Of a stretch of DNA of 64,000 nt, positions 1-12,119 are shown piece after piece. The notes under the pieces were generated by a model. It was not told the origin of the DNA, did not search any database, and saw only the letters and a list, made by a program, of their open reading frames with translations. The translations under genes were made by a program, and so were the position numbers. This stretch comes from Paraspadella gotoi (Eukaryota; Chaetognatha), in assembly GCA_051294375.1 (NCBI GenBank), contig CM119267.1, positions 24,172,111-24,236,110 on the forward strand, in the 5' to 3' direction. Numbering within the stretch: the first letter of the stretch is position 1; each line of letters begins with the position of its first letter.

Positions 1-1927
1 GTGGAAATGAATAATTTTTTGAGGGGGACCAACGTTATATATGATTTTTTTTACAATTAGGGATAAGAGTGCCATGTAAAATTGAATGTTCTGATAGGGA
101 TACATACTGGGGAAAGGTCTATAGTAAGGGGTGAACTTAGGTAATATTTTGCCTGATTAACTGAGCAAAGTGTTACTGAAATTGCCTAGGTAAAGAAATG
201 ATTTTTCTTAGTTAAGATAGGTAACTTCTGAATTAAAATATTTTGCTTATATTTATTTTTAAAGAAAACTAAAACAATATATTTTCTTTTATTGTTTTAA
301 TTTCGTTATCAACTATATTTTCAATTTGTTATTACTATATTTTAAGCCCAAAAATACTTTTCCCAGATGGCATAAAATATGAGTATCAACATTAAGTATG
401 TAAACTACTAGGCTACTACCAGACCCAGAACCAATAAAAGTATTAAAAAAAATTAATTCATTGATAAATAAAAAAATTAACAGATAATAAAAAAAATAGT
501 AATAACAATAAGGATGCATACATTTAAAAAGATTTGCAATGTAACATATTCAGTTGTATCCTGATATGACTGACAAGATTAAATGTACACAAGACTCAAG
601 TCGCCCAAATATGTTTTGTATCTTATTTAGAATGTCAAAGCTCATTAGAATTCTTTGCAGAATATGATATGGATTACTCAATACCTCCCTAGCTGATTAT
701 ATTAAAAAATTCGAGCTCGATATAGAAAGTAAATATCCTATGGATATGATTTTCAAATAAAAAAATCTAAAAAAATTATCCATTCTATTCTTTCATCATT
801 AACAAAGATTTTAACTCAAAGTAAAAAATGATATTCTTGAACATACTGAAAAATGTTTATCTTAATTAAAAACAACTATATAATAGACTCCAACCCCTGT
901 CACCAAACACCAAACACCAAACACCAAACATATTTTTAGCTATTAATTTTTTTAATAAAATTATTTTATCTTTCATTAAAAATATTTGAGCGAAAACTAA
1001 TTGAATTTCAATGTTGAGCAAGTTAAAGTTTTATATTTGATAAAGATTTTGTTTAAAAATTAATACCAAAAAATATCTTATTTTGTATTTTTTTAATTTT
1101 ATATGAAAATTTGCTAAATTACTTGTTTCACTATTTTATATTTTTATATTTTATGAATGTTTTACTATTTAAACTATATCATTTAATTATATATATATTA
1201 CTTTTTAAAAATATTATTTGCTTATTATATCTAATAACCCATTTTGGGAAAGGGAGGTCAGTGTTGTCTTCTGGAAATAGAGGGAGCATCTATACAACAC
1301 AAGGTTAGACTACAATAGAATACAATTAGACTACAATATTTAATTTAATATCATTTGGCTTCAAATTTATTAAAGATAACATTTCCATTTTAAATCTTAG
1401 CAAATTAGATCATAAGTTTATCAGTTATATCTCAGTTTTAAAGATCCTTTCCTCAATTAAAAATTGCCTACTTTTATTCAGTTAACTACTAGGTAAACCA
1501 AAAAATTGTCTATTACCTATTTAAGAAAAAATCTTTGCCTAAGCTCACCCCTTGTTTTAAAATACTTTAAAGAAAATTATATTTTTCTTTATCCTATTTT
1601 TTAATTATTTCTTTTTTGAATATTTTTTATCTTTTATGTTTATACAATGGGAAGGTCATCAGTTGGGAACCTATACCCTTCATGGATTTCGGCTCTTTAA
1701 TCCCATTATCCAGTTTTAAAGTTAATTGCGCAGTACAATTTCAGCTTATTTTTTCGTGTATTTCCCTTTGATTACATGACATGACATGACATGATTAAAA
1801 AACTTTCTTTGCCTGTGTATTTATGACATGCACTGCATCAAATTTTCGTCTTTTATTCCTTATAGTTTTTGGAATTCCCAAAGGCGGCTCGAGCAGTTCC
1901 TTAGATTTGAGGTTTTTTCTGTCTTAA
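1..1927. other. AT-rich non-coding sequence
   Basis: I see no gene here. The stretch is AT-rich with short tandem runs, for example an ACCAAAC-type repeat near 900-930 and ACATG repeats near 1775-1795. The open frames are short, AT-driven and unlike any domain. Confidence 0.6.
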
Positions 1928-2073
1928 CAAATGAGCAACTAACTATACCAACTAAGTATAGGCCAATTTTATGCATTTTTAACATAAGTGGGACAGACCG
2001 ACGGACTGACAGACCGACGGACCGCCCGAAAAGGGACCTATAGAGTTGCTCCGCGAGTACTTTCGGCGCAACT
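1928..2073 (-). repeat. Partial copy of the GTTGCGCCGC-ended short element
   Basis: This is a reversed partial copy of the element seen best at 43983-44218. It keeps the run of GTCGG/CCGAC-type tetramers, the GTGGGACAGACCGAC block and the end reading GCTCCGCGAGTAC followed by GGCGCAACT. It lies 3' of the last exon of gene A. Confidence 0.6.
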
Positions 2074-2110
2074 AATAAAATGTTCCGTCAAAAAGATACG
2101 ATAATGATAT

Positions 2111-5100
2111 TCATGAATTCCCAATCATCGCCATTTCCCTCCTCATCAGAGCAGCATTCTCTTTCAACGCCTCCAGCACCTCGGTATCCTTCTTCCGGTC
2201 GAAAGGCATCCACGACAAACTTGAGTCTCTCTTTTTCAACATCTTCGTCCACTCTCCGTCTTTCTGTCGACTCTCCGGATTCAAAATGGAGTTAATAAAG
2301 TTCGATTCTCTTTCGGTGTTGTCCCTCATTCGCCGACTGGTCCTGTCTCGGTCTCCGCCGCCGGCGCCGCCCAGCAGCGTCTCCGCCCAACCTTTGTTCG
2401 CCTCTTGCGACCGCGCCTGTAAGGGCCCGCCGTGCCGTAGCTCTTCCCGACGGCTTCCGGCCACCATCTTCGCCTTGTCCTTCTCGGGTATTTCCAGCAG
2501 GCCGTCGAACCAGTCGTCAAACCGTTTCCCTGGCTGCGGCGGCCTCTTGTCCTCGATCAAATTGTCCTTGGAATTTCTTCCCAAGAAGTCGTCCGACCAT
2601 CGCTTCTCCAAACCGGGTTGAGGAGGCCCCTCGGAATCTTTCATCCTCTTCATCCAATCTCCAGAGTCTCTAGGATCCCAAGCGTCCTTAAGATTTCTCT
2701 CGAACACTTCCGCCAGAGATTCTTGAACAGCCGGTTGGGGTGGCCCCTCGGCCATCTCTTTCTCTCCTTCTCTCCTCTCTCCTAGAGCTTTCTCACCCTC
2801 TCTATTTTCTCCCATCGCTTTCTCACCCTCTCTATTTTCTCCCATCGCTTTCTCACCCTCTCTATTTTCTCCCATCGCTTTCTCTCCCTCTCTATTCTCT
2901 CCCCCTTTTTCTTTGTCCGATCGGGCCCGCGTCCACGACAAAATGCTTCTCAACCAATCATCGGCTTGTCGAAATCTATCCGCCGTCTTCTCCTCGGCAG
3001 CGCGTTGGAGCCGGCTCTCCTTCTCATGCTCCAGATCCTCTAGGGTCGCTCCGCTCCGCTGTCGCCCGCTCCTTAAACCCAAGATCTTTTGTAGCCAAAC
3101 TCCGGCCTTTTGAGCGCCGGATTGACGAGCCTGTGAAAAAGAATGGTTAATTACTATCTCCTGTCAAAATTAGGGAGAGAGAAAGATTATTCATTGAGAG
3201 AAAGAATCATTTTTGGTTGTACCAATTTCAGATTACCCTTACATTGATTTTAAGGCAAAATACGACTTTATTGACTTCACAATACGATAAAGTTATTCGG
3301 GAATTTCTTTTAGCAACGACTCGTCACCTCTTCATCTGCAGCCGCTCGGTAAGAAGCAGCGGAAGCGACTTTCTTGCCACCGGCGTCTGTGTCCCTTGTG
3401 AATCGTAAGGCCCTTTTTTCGGTGACCGCTGCTAAGGTGTCATCCGCTTCTTTCTTGCCTGGGATGACCGCTTCTCGTGGGGAAATGTGAGCTGCAATTT
3501 TTTAGAATTTTATTTATTACAACTTGTTTTATATTTATATTTATCTATTCATTGATTTCGTAGAAATTTTTAAAGAGGTATCTAGACACGTTTTGTTGAC
3601 AGAAAATGAAATCAAAATGTTATAAGACAAGTAAAATAACACAGAGACAACTACAAGTCTTCAAACATAGACACAATTTCTTCTTTTATATCATAATTGC
3701 CGCTGCGATGGTCCTTGTCGTAACCCTTTTTCTTGACCACGTTCACCCAAATCCGTGAAATAATTGACCCAAAGATTCACTTTTCTCTTTAGGTTTAAAC
3801 TCACCCGCAATCAACGCAACCCAAATCAATGGAATCAACATCCTAATTCTTTCTGTCTTTTGCGAAAGGGTAGAGACGCTTCCATGCGGTACGGCGTCGT
3901 AGAACGTCTTCATTTCAAAGACGAAATCCGATTCACGGATTAAGTTTAATCAATTAGCATCACCTGAGCTTCGTGGGAAGTAGCATTTTGTAACCTAGTT
4001 TTTTAGAAAGATACGTCCAGAAAATATTTTTTAAATAAATAAAGTATTTATTTATTTATTTTTCTTTAATAAACCACGCCTTTCTTTCTTCGTTGATATT
4101 CGTCAAATATTCGTCAATTAAACAATGACGGAACAATACTGGTCGATCATCATTGGGTAAGAATTAACTAAACGCCAATGAAAAACATGATAAAAGCAAC
4201 TATCTAAAATTTTTTAAGTCGTTTTAATAAATAAACGTTTTACGTCAATTTCACAAACTTTTATTTCCGCGTTGAAACGAACATAAACGAAAAAAAAGGT
4301 TTTTCTTTTCAATGAAACAAAAAACTGGAATTTGTTTTCTTTTTTAATCAACGAAAATTGAGTCCGAAACAAAAGACGTTCGTTTCTGGTCGACGACGAC
4401 GACGACGATGATGGGGATTCCTTTGTCTCTTTCTTCTCGGCAAAGGTTTTCACTGAAATGGAGGAAAAGGAGGAAAGAAAATAAATAAGGAAAAAAGAAG
4501 AAAAAGCAAAAAACAAATGAATTAAAAAGAAATACAAATTAAATATTTAGGAGGTGAAGAAAAAAACGAAAAGTAAAGTAAGAGCCAGCGTGATGCGTGA
4601 TAACTGATCTCTCTCTCTCTATCTCTCTCTCTCTCTCTCTCTCTCCTCACGTCTCCCTCTCACCCTCTTGAAATTCCATGGTCGGTAAGCGTTCCTGCTC
4701 TTCCCCTTGGCGGCTTGGATGTCGGTCTTGTTGTGTCGGCGACGTCGTCTCGGTCGGTTCTCGTTCTCGGCCGCCTCCCCCTCCTCTTCCTCCTCCTCCT
4801 CTCCTCCTTCCTCCGATTTCCCGGCGACGATGAACCCGATGATGGAGACGAGGAGGATGACGCCGACGATGATGCCGACGACGCAGCCGCCGCCGCAACC
4901 GCCCTCTGTCCAGGATGTCGAGTTAATTAAAGCCAATAATATATGAAATCACGTCAGTTAATCTTTAATTCAATATCATTCTCTCACCGCCGCCGCCTCC
5001 GCCTCCAGAGCCTGATCCAGATCCGGTAGCGTTTCCTCCGCCGCCGCTGCCGCTCCCGCTGCCCGTCTCGTTCGCTCCTTTTGGCCCGTCCGTCGCACGG

Positions 5101-8100
5101 ACGCTGACTGCGTCAGAAAAGATTGAAATAAAAATGAACTTTAATACCATCAACGAAATAGACCTATCGATGTGATTGCTCGTCTCCTTCACGAATCATC
5201 AGAGAGCCGACGAATCACAGACCTGATTTCAACCTTAGACTGACTGACCAATCACCGACAAAGGAACCGATAGAGGAACCGAAGGAGGGATTGCCAAACT
5301 AACAGTCTCCTCAACAGCCTAATACTTTCCTTTACTTATTATTTACCCTCGTTATTTGACGAGAAAACGATACGGAAAAGAAAACTTTCTTGCAAGAAAG
5401 ATTTTCCTTCACTTTCCCCTCGGATTTAATTCTTTACCATTTTATTCATTCATCAAAAGGTCAAGATAAAATCTTAAAATCTTAACCTCTTAAAATTTTA
5501 AAATCTTAAAATTTTAAAATCTTAAAATCTTAAAATCTTAATATTTTAAAATCTTAAAATTTTAAAATCTTAAAATCTTAAAATTTTAAAATCTTAAAAT
5601 CTTAAAATTTTACCTTTACCTCACCAAATCCTTTTCCGCTATTATGTAAAATTCTTTCTCCTTTTTCAAAAAATTATGTATAAAAAAAAACAAAAAAACA
5701 ACAAAAACAGCAAAGAGTTTTACTTCCAATCACCTGTCTCGTCCTTGGACCCCGACGCGGGAGACCCTCCCGTGGCGTTTCCGCCGCCGCCGCCGCCTCC
5801 ATTGGCGGAGGCGTTCGCCCTTTGACGAAACAGTGCATGGTCCCATTGCCATCCGACGCTTCGCTTTCCTCGTTTCTGACGCCTGCCGACGATATTGTCT
5901 CTGGAATCGTCCTTCGCCAACGCCATCGCCCTCGCCGCAGCTTTAGTCGCCGCCGCAGCCGCCGCCCTGGCCGCCAGAGCCGCGGCCTCGGCGGCGACCT
6001 TGGCCGCCTCCTTGGCGGCGGCCTTGTGCATCTCCATCTCCATCTCCATCACCATCTTTTCCACGATAATTCTCTTCTCTTCGTCTTCGATCATTTCGTC
6101 CGAAACGGGATTCGGACTTCGAACCTCAGACGCCGCCTCTGCCACCGCCGACGGCGCCCCTCTGACCGCTTCTTTGGCATTGTTCTTGCGCCGCGCCGCC
6201 GACGCCGCCTTCGCAGCATCCAGAGCCGCTTCCTTCTGCATCTCCGCCTCGAGGACGAGCTTCTCGACGGCTCGCCTCTCTGCATCCTCTTCCTTCTCGC
6301 CCGTCGAAAAAGTCTTCGACTCAGTCGCCTTCCGCGACCGCCCCTCCGCCTGTATCTTCCGCAGCAGAGCCGCAACTTTTTGCTGCTTCTTCCAGTCGAT
6401 AACTCGCTCCGCCGCTTCCTGAATTTGCTTCTCTTCCTCCGCCTTTTCATCCTCCGGCCTCTCTCCGGCATCCCTCGTCGCCTTCTCGGCAATTTTTCCG
6501 GTCCTTTCCGCCTCGCTTTTCTTCGCACTTTTCTCTGCTTTTTCTTCGGCGATTTTCTCGGCGATTTTGGCGGAAATCTTCTCCGCCGTCTCCTCACTTT
6601 TCTTGATATCTTTCTCGATTTTTTCCTTTTCCTTTTTATCCAAACTTTTCTCAACTTTTTCTTTTTTCTTCTCGGACTTTGACTCGCTCTTAGCTTTGTT
6701 CTTAGACTCGATCATTGTTTTGCCCTTCGTCTCGCTCTTAGCTTCGTCTTTAGCCTTGCTCTTAGCCTCACTCTTTGTCTCAGTCTTCACCTCGTTCTTA
6801 GCCTCATTCTTTGCTTCGCCCTTTGTCTCGCTCTGAGCCTTGTTTTTAGCCTCGATTTTTGTCTCCTTCTTTGCCTCGCTTTTTGCTTCAACCTTTGTCT
6901 CGTCTTTTGTCTCGCTCTTCGCCTCACTCTTAGCCTCGCTCTTTACTTTGTCCTTAGTCTCGCCCTTTGTCTCACTTTGGACTTTGCTCTTTGCCTCGAT
7001 CTTTGTCTCTCCCTTGGTCTCGCCCTTGGCCTCACTCTTTTTCTCGCCCTTGGTTCCGACTTTGACCTCAGCTTGATTCTGCTCTCTCAATCCCTTCGCC
7101 CACATCATGGAGGCATCTTCCATCCTTTTCCTAATCAATTCATTCATCGCAAACCGCTCGGCCTGTTGTTGAAGAGTCGCCGGATTTCGAACTTCTTCCT
7201 CTTCCTCATTTTCCTCCTCCTCCTCTCCCTCCCGTTCGATGTTATTCAAAGTCTCTAACGCCGCAAGATGCGCCTGTGATCCGCCCACCGCCTTTTCGTG
7301 CTGCGCTAAGAGAGCTTCTTCTTCTCTCATTCGCATTTCCTGCAACAGACTCGTCTGTCCGTCCTGCACTTGTTTGGCCACAACCTGGACTTTCACAGCT
7401 GCTTTCGATTCGTCTGAAACCTTCACTGCTGATTTTTCTTCCTTCTGGACTCTCATCGTTTTACCCTTGTCTGGAACTTCTGCAGCTGCTTTGTTTTCTG
7501 AGACTTTCGCGTCTGCTTTTGCCTCGTCTGGAACTTTATCCGTTTTCACATTTGCGGTTTCCATCTTGGAATCTTGTTTCTCATCATTTGTCTCCTTTAA
7601 TTTCTTTGCCTCTTCTTGTTGGGCTTTTCTAGCTTCCGCCAAGAACGTGACAACTTTTTGGACATCTTTCGCTTTCTCTTCAGCTTTTTTAACCAATGGG
7701 TCATCCCTTTGCCTCATTATGAAATCCTGTCTCCACTCAGCGGCGAGCCTCTCCCGCTCTGCCTCAGCCAGAGCCGCCCTCACTTTCTTCTCAGCCTCCA
7801 TCACCTTCTTTTCCTTCTTCGCCTCGGCTTCCTTTCGCGCTGCCGCATTCTTATCCGCCGCCGCCGTGATCCGCGCTACCACCGCCTTCATTGCCTTCAC
7901 CGCCTTCTCCATTTGCTCAGCTTCCTTTTCCTTCTCCTTTTCCTCCTCAGCTTCCTTTGCCTTCTGCGCCTCGTTTGCCTTCTCCGCCTCTTTCGCCTTC
8001 TCTACTTCCTTTGCCTTCTTTTCTTCCTTTATCTTCTCAGCCTCCTTTGTCTTCTTTGCCTCCTTTGCTTTTTCCACCTCCTTTGCCTTCTCAACCTTCT

Positions 8101-10765
8101 TTGCCTTTTGCGCCTTCTTTGTTTTTTCCACCTCCCTTGCCACCTTTGCCGCCTTCTCTGCCACCTTTGCCTTCTTGACTTTTTCCCTCTCCTTTGACCT
8201 CTCGGCCCTCTCTTTTTCCTTCACCTTCGCCGCCTTTGCCGATTCGTCTTCCGACTCATCGTCGGCGGCGACGCCCGGCTTTTTCTTCCCCGGACAACTC
8301 GTGCCCGGATACGAATCCCCGAACATCTTGTACTTGTAGTTGACGGGCCAATCCAGGACTGGCTCCTCCGTATCCAGCTCCCTGAGGGAAGAAAAAAAAA
8401 AGGTAAATGAAAAAGTTGGGGCAAGGCATTCACGCTCATTCATTCTCTCCTTGGACCAGATAGCTTTGGGTTTGGTCAGTATCAAGCCGTTCTGATGAAC
8501 ACAGTTCTAAACCTGGCAATGCACACTGCACAGGCTATAATTTGGGTCCAAAAAGTAGTATCCAATACTAATTCAAAACTTGTGCTGCTTTCTTTGGTCT
8601 ATACCTAATTACTGTCTCCCTCAACCACTGCGACCCCTAAAACTCCACGGGACTCACTTTTTCCGATACTCCTCCCATCCCGGGTTGAGCCAGAATCGTA
8701 GCTTTGTCAAGTCGGCGTCCATGGGTCGGAACTTGAAGGCGTGTTTGACGTTGTCTGCTTTGGCTTCGGCGGCGCGTTGGCCTCCGACGACGAAGGTCGG
8801 ATCCGCGACCGGTTTGAAGGAGCGACCAGTCTGTGCACATTTGAATTTGAAGATTCATTTAAGAGAATAAATAATTATTTTTAAAAGGAGTTGGATAAAA
8901 GAAGTTAACATTTCATAATCTCGGACCACATCTGTTACCTTGGCTCTAACTTTGACGTTTCCTTTGTATGAAGCCTGATCGTCCACCGATATTTCGATTC
9001 TTCCTCTTACTTCAGGAGAATTGGTATCTGAGGAAACCAAAACAATACAAATTCTTTCTTTTCTTCTTTTTATTAAAAACAAGAACGGTGATTCCAATAG
9101 TTTGTTGCGCTGCAGTGATACGTAAGGTGACCGACCGACCGAAAAAATACTAATTGAGTTCCACCGCGAGAACTCGCTTCGCAACTAATAACAGATAAGA
9201 AAATAGAGAGCGAATCTCGGAAAAGACTCAAATACTTTTGACGGTGAGAACAGTCATTGCTATTGTCGTGTTGACTTGAGCGAAAATCTTTCCGTCGAAA
9301 ACGTCGCTATCGTGGTCGCTGATGGCTCTGAGAAAAGAAAGGAAAGGGAGAAAAGGAGAGGAGAGGAAGAAAAAGAAAGGAAAGGGAGAAAAGGAGAGGA
9401 AGGAAGGAAAAAGAAAGGAAAGGGAGAAAAGGAAGGAAAAGAAGGAAAAAGAAAGAAAAGGGAGAAGAGAAAAGGAGAGGAAAGGAAGGAAAAAAGAAAG
9501 GAAAGGGAAAAAAGAATGGAAAGGAGAAAAGGAGAGGAAAAGAAGAAAAAAAAAAAGGAAAGGAAGAAAAGAGAGGAAAGGAAGGAAAAAAGAAAGGAAA
9601 GGAGAAAAAGGAAGGAAAAAAGAATGGAAAGGGAGAAAAGGAGAGGAAGAAGGAAAAAGAAAGGAAAGGGAGAAAAGGAGAGGAAAAGAAGGAAAAAGAA
9701 AGAAAAGGGAGAAAAGGAGAGGAAAGAAGGAGAAAAAGAAAGAAAGGGAGAAAAGGAAGAAAAGAAAGAAAGGAGGAAAAGGAGAGGAAAGAAAGGAAAA
9801 AAGAAAGGAAAGGAAGAAAAGGAGAGGAAAGGAAGGAAAAAAGAAAGGAAAGGGAGAAAAGGAGGAAAAAAAGAATGGAAAGGGAGAAAAGGAAGAGGAA
9901 AAGAAGAAAGAAAGGAAAGGGAGAAAAGGAGAGGAAAGGAAGGAAAAAAGAAAGGAAAGGAGAGAAAAAAGTTAAGAAAAAAAAAGATTGTTGAAGAACT
10001 ATTGTTCTTTGGGATAGACAACAGCTTTTAATAAGTGACTGTTCACAGACTTAACGGTTCACAAACTAGAATCTCCTATGGATACCCTCCCTTCCCTTCA
10101 CCCCATGTATCTCCCACTCTTTCACGACTCACGGTGCCCCGTGAATCCAAATCCTGATGGGTTCGATTTGCACGAGAATGATCGGCGTCGTTTTGCTTCG
10201 TCCGTCCTCGTACACGGAGATGAGGGGCATCCCCGGCCCTGGAGGAAAAAAGGGCGGTCGATAGAGTGAATGATTGCTAACTTGTTTCAATTGTTTATTT
10301 ATGAAAGGAAAAAGTAACTAAACTTCACGACAAACGAACGGTAGAACAGATGGCTCTATATATATTGTTTTATAATATTCAGTTTAATATTATTAAAGCC
10401 TTTCCGGTAGAGCGTACTATATTTCTCGACGCGTTTCCTTACCATTACCCCCCTCTGACTAAACCCCCAAAGGACTCACCCATATCGTCGTCGGTGTTCT
10501 TGAAAGGCATCACCGTTGCCTGAAGAGCGAAGCTGCTGTATATTTTTTTCTTCTTCCTCTCCTTCTTCTCTTGCTCGTCTTCGTCTGCTCCCTCGTCCTC
10601 TTCCTCTTCCTCTCCGAAGATCGGCTCCATGTTTCCCTTCGTCTCGAGTCGCCCGTCGTGAAAGGTGAAGACGCAACCGTCTGGACGGGAGGGATTATCT
10701 CTGTCTCTCTGTCTCTTTGTCTCTCTGTCTGTCTGTCTGTCTGTCTGTCTGTTCTGTCTCTCTCT

Positions 10766-10817
<52 letters not shown>

Positions 10818-10837
10818 CTCTCTCTCTTCTCTCTCTC

Positions 10838-10914
<77 letters not shown>

Positions 10915-11592
10915 GTCCTCATCCAAATCTGTGTCGTCGTCTCTCGCGCGATGAGACTTTCGAGATTTCGTATGCGTCGTTTGGGGCGGGAGCGAAGTCT
11001 GAGGAAGAAGAGGAGAAAGAAGGAGTAGAAGAGGGATAGAGGGAAGAAAAGGAAGTAAAAGAGAGAGCGAGGAAAAAAGAGGGAGTAGAAAAGGGAGTGA
11101 GGGAAGAAAAGGAAGTAAAAGAGAGAGCGAGGAAAAAAGAGGGAGTAGAAGAGAGAGTGAGGGAGAGAGGAAGAGGAAGAAAGGACGAAATTTAATTTAA
11201 ATTTTTTTTTATAAACTCGTCGGCAAAAAGGAACTCCTAATCGCTTCTTTATAGACCTTGTTCCCTGGCACGTCGGCATATCGGTTTGTCCTTCCATCGA
11301 CTGTGACCCAAACCCATTAAATTTATTTCTTCTTCATCCTCATTGCCTTCCATTCCTTTCCTGCAATCCTCATTAATCGTCCACTCTTTTCTATCGCTTC
11401 CCTCAAAAATTTTCCGTATTTTTCCGCAACGCGCGATTGTTCTTGCAACCGCGCGCCTCACCTAATTCTCACTTACTTACCAAGTTAATCCCTTTTCCGC
11501 CCGTCCCACATCTTCCATCCCGTCCCTACCCACGACTAACCCGCCAGCAGCAGCTTCGTCAAAATAACCGCCGCCAAAAACTTCCTCCTCAT
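2111..11592 (-). CDS. Gene A: modular transmembrane surface protein, N-A-B-C-D family, with K/E-rich insert
   Basis: Ten exons (5' to 3'): 11592-11541, 10698-10480, 10238-10133, 9327-9236, 9027-8939, 8830-8658, 8381-5734, 5107-4988, 4905-4664, 3130-2111. All phases agree and give 1586 residues. Residues 1-17 are a signal peptide (MRRKFLAAVILTKLLLA). Module N starts at GCVFTF, module A carries VQIEPIRIWIHG, module B is split over two exons, and module C ends LRFWLNPG. Module D (EEPVLDWPVNYKYK, then GTSC) runs into about 800 residues rich in K, E and A. A Gly/Ser linker with N-x-T sequons precedes CGGGC and a helix (VVGIIVGVILLVSIIGFIVA). The tail exon has four GENREGEKAM decapeptides and imperfect PPQP...W repeats. 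The N-exon acceptor is purine-rich, which is odd. The function is unknown to me; a type I membrane protein is inferred from signal peptide, sequons and helix. Confidence 0.72.
2785..2905 (-). repeat. 30-bp tandem repeat coding GENREGEKAM
   Basis: About four copies of a 30-bp unit lie inside the last exon of gene A. Each encodes the same ten residues on the minus strand (GENREGEKAM, the last copies varied). The reading frame is kept throughout, as expected for a real coding repeat. Confidence 0.75.
3131..4663 (-). other. Last intron of gene A, with possible alternative end exon
   Basis: The intron runs from a GTGAGAG donor after residue 1247 to a TTTTTCACAG acceptor. It is mostly AT-rich. A second acceptor (CCATTTCAG) at 4453 opens a frame to a stop at 4214. 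That frame reads KTFAEKKETKESP followed by a Ser run and would fit the alternative phase-1 donor at 4651. I see no other gene in it. Confidence 0.45.
4214..4452 (-). CDS. Possible alternative terminal exon of gene A
   Basis: The open frame follows a good acceptor and is in phase with an alternative donor 13 bases past the main one in the helix exon. It encodes about 79 residues: K/E-rich at first, then a Ser run from GTC/GAC repeats, then a basic AT-rich end. It has no domain I recognise. It may be intron sequence that happens to be open. Confidence 0.25.
5460..5615. repeat. AT-rich TTAAAATC-type tandem repeat
   Basis: A run of short near-identical units (TCTTAAAA and TTTTAAAA alternating) lies in the gene A intron between the K/E-rich exon and the Gly/Ser linker exon. 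Confidence 0.7.
9103..9188. repeat. Short GTTGCGC...GCGCAAC-like element
   Basis: A shortened relative of the 43983-44218 element: GTTGCGCTGCAG at one end, a GACCGACCGACCG block, then CCGCGAGAACTCGCTTCGCAAC at the other. It sits in the small intron that splits module B of gene A. Confidence 0.5.
9331..9985. repeat. 650-bp pure purine tract (GGAAA/GAAAA type)
   Basis: The plus strand is almost pure A and G for about 650 bases (units such as GGAAAGGGAGAAAAGGAGAGG). On the minus strand it is an unbroken pyrimidine tract. It ends a few bases before the acceptor of the first module-B exon of gene A, so it forms the 3' part of that intron. The long open frames across it are low-complexity artefacts. 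Confidence 0.85.
10694..10913. repeat. (CT)n/(GTCT)n microsatellite
   Basis: Plus-strand CT and GTCT runs lie inside intron 1 of gene A. On the coding strand this places a GA/GACA tract directly before the module-N acceptor, where a pyrimidine tract would be expected. Confidence 0.85.
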
Positions 11593-12119
11593 CTTCGGTT
11601 TCCTTTTTTTCGAATTTTTCGCGGAAATAAAACCGAAGTAACCAACGAAACGGAAAGACGATAAAGCGACAAAGTTCGCTCCGATTTTTCGATATCGATG
11701 CTGTTTTGTTTAATCGTCGAAAAATTCTCTCGATCGAAGAGGGCGCGTGGATCGAGATCGTCGGGAGTGCGAGGGATGAGGTGTGGCGCTGCGAGAGAAG
11801 GAGTCTCGTTCTCATTTTTCTTTCCTTTCTATTTTCCGTCATTTATATTGCATTGGGTCAAAGTTTCTATATTTCTATTTCTTTCTATCTTTTTCTTTCG
11901 TTCTCTCTTTGTTTGGTCTGTCTTTTTTTTTCTGGCATGTTATAATGTTGCAAAATTAGGGTTTCTATATATATTTCTAATAGATAAATTTATATAAGCC
12001 AACATTCATCTACATTAACAAAGAAGAAACTCATCAATTTTACTCCGCAGATTAACATACAACTGTCATCCGTAATTGCTCCTTCATGATAACCGACCAT
12101 CACAGCAGTTGCAAGAAAA

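Noticed and set aside
5822-8339. Long plus-strand open frames opposite the gene A K/E-rich exon
   Set aside because: They are the antisense of K/E/A-rich codons and have no domain or splice context; the minus strand carries the phase-consistent gene.
9276-10031. Lys/Glu/Arg-rich frames of over 200 codons on the plus strand
   Set aside because: They arise from the pure purine tract, are open in more than one frame, and overlap the conserved module-B exon on the other strand.
10914-10998. Extra exon between signal peptide and module N of gene A
   Set aside because: It has splice-like borders, but using it breaks the frame or brings a stop, while joining the signal peptide directly to module N keeps phase 1 as in genes D and E.
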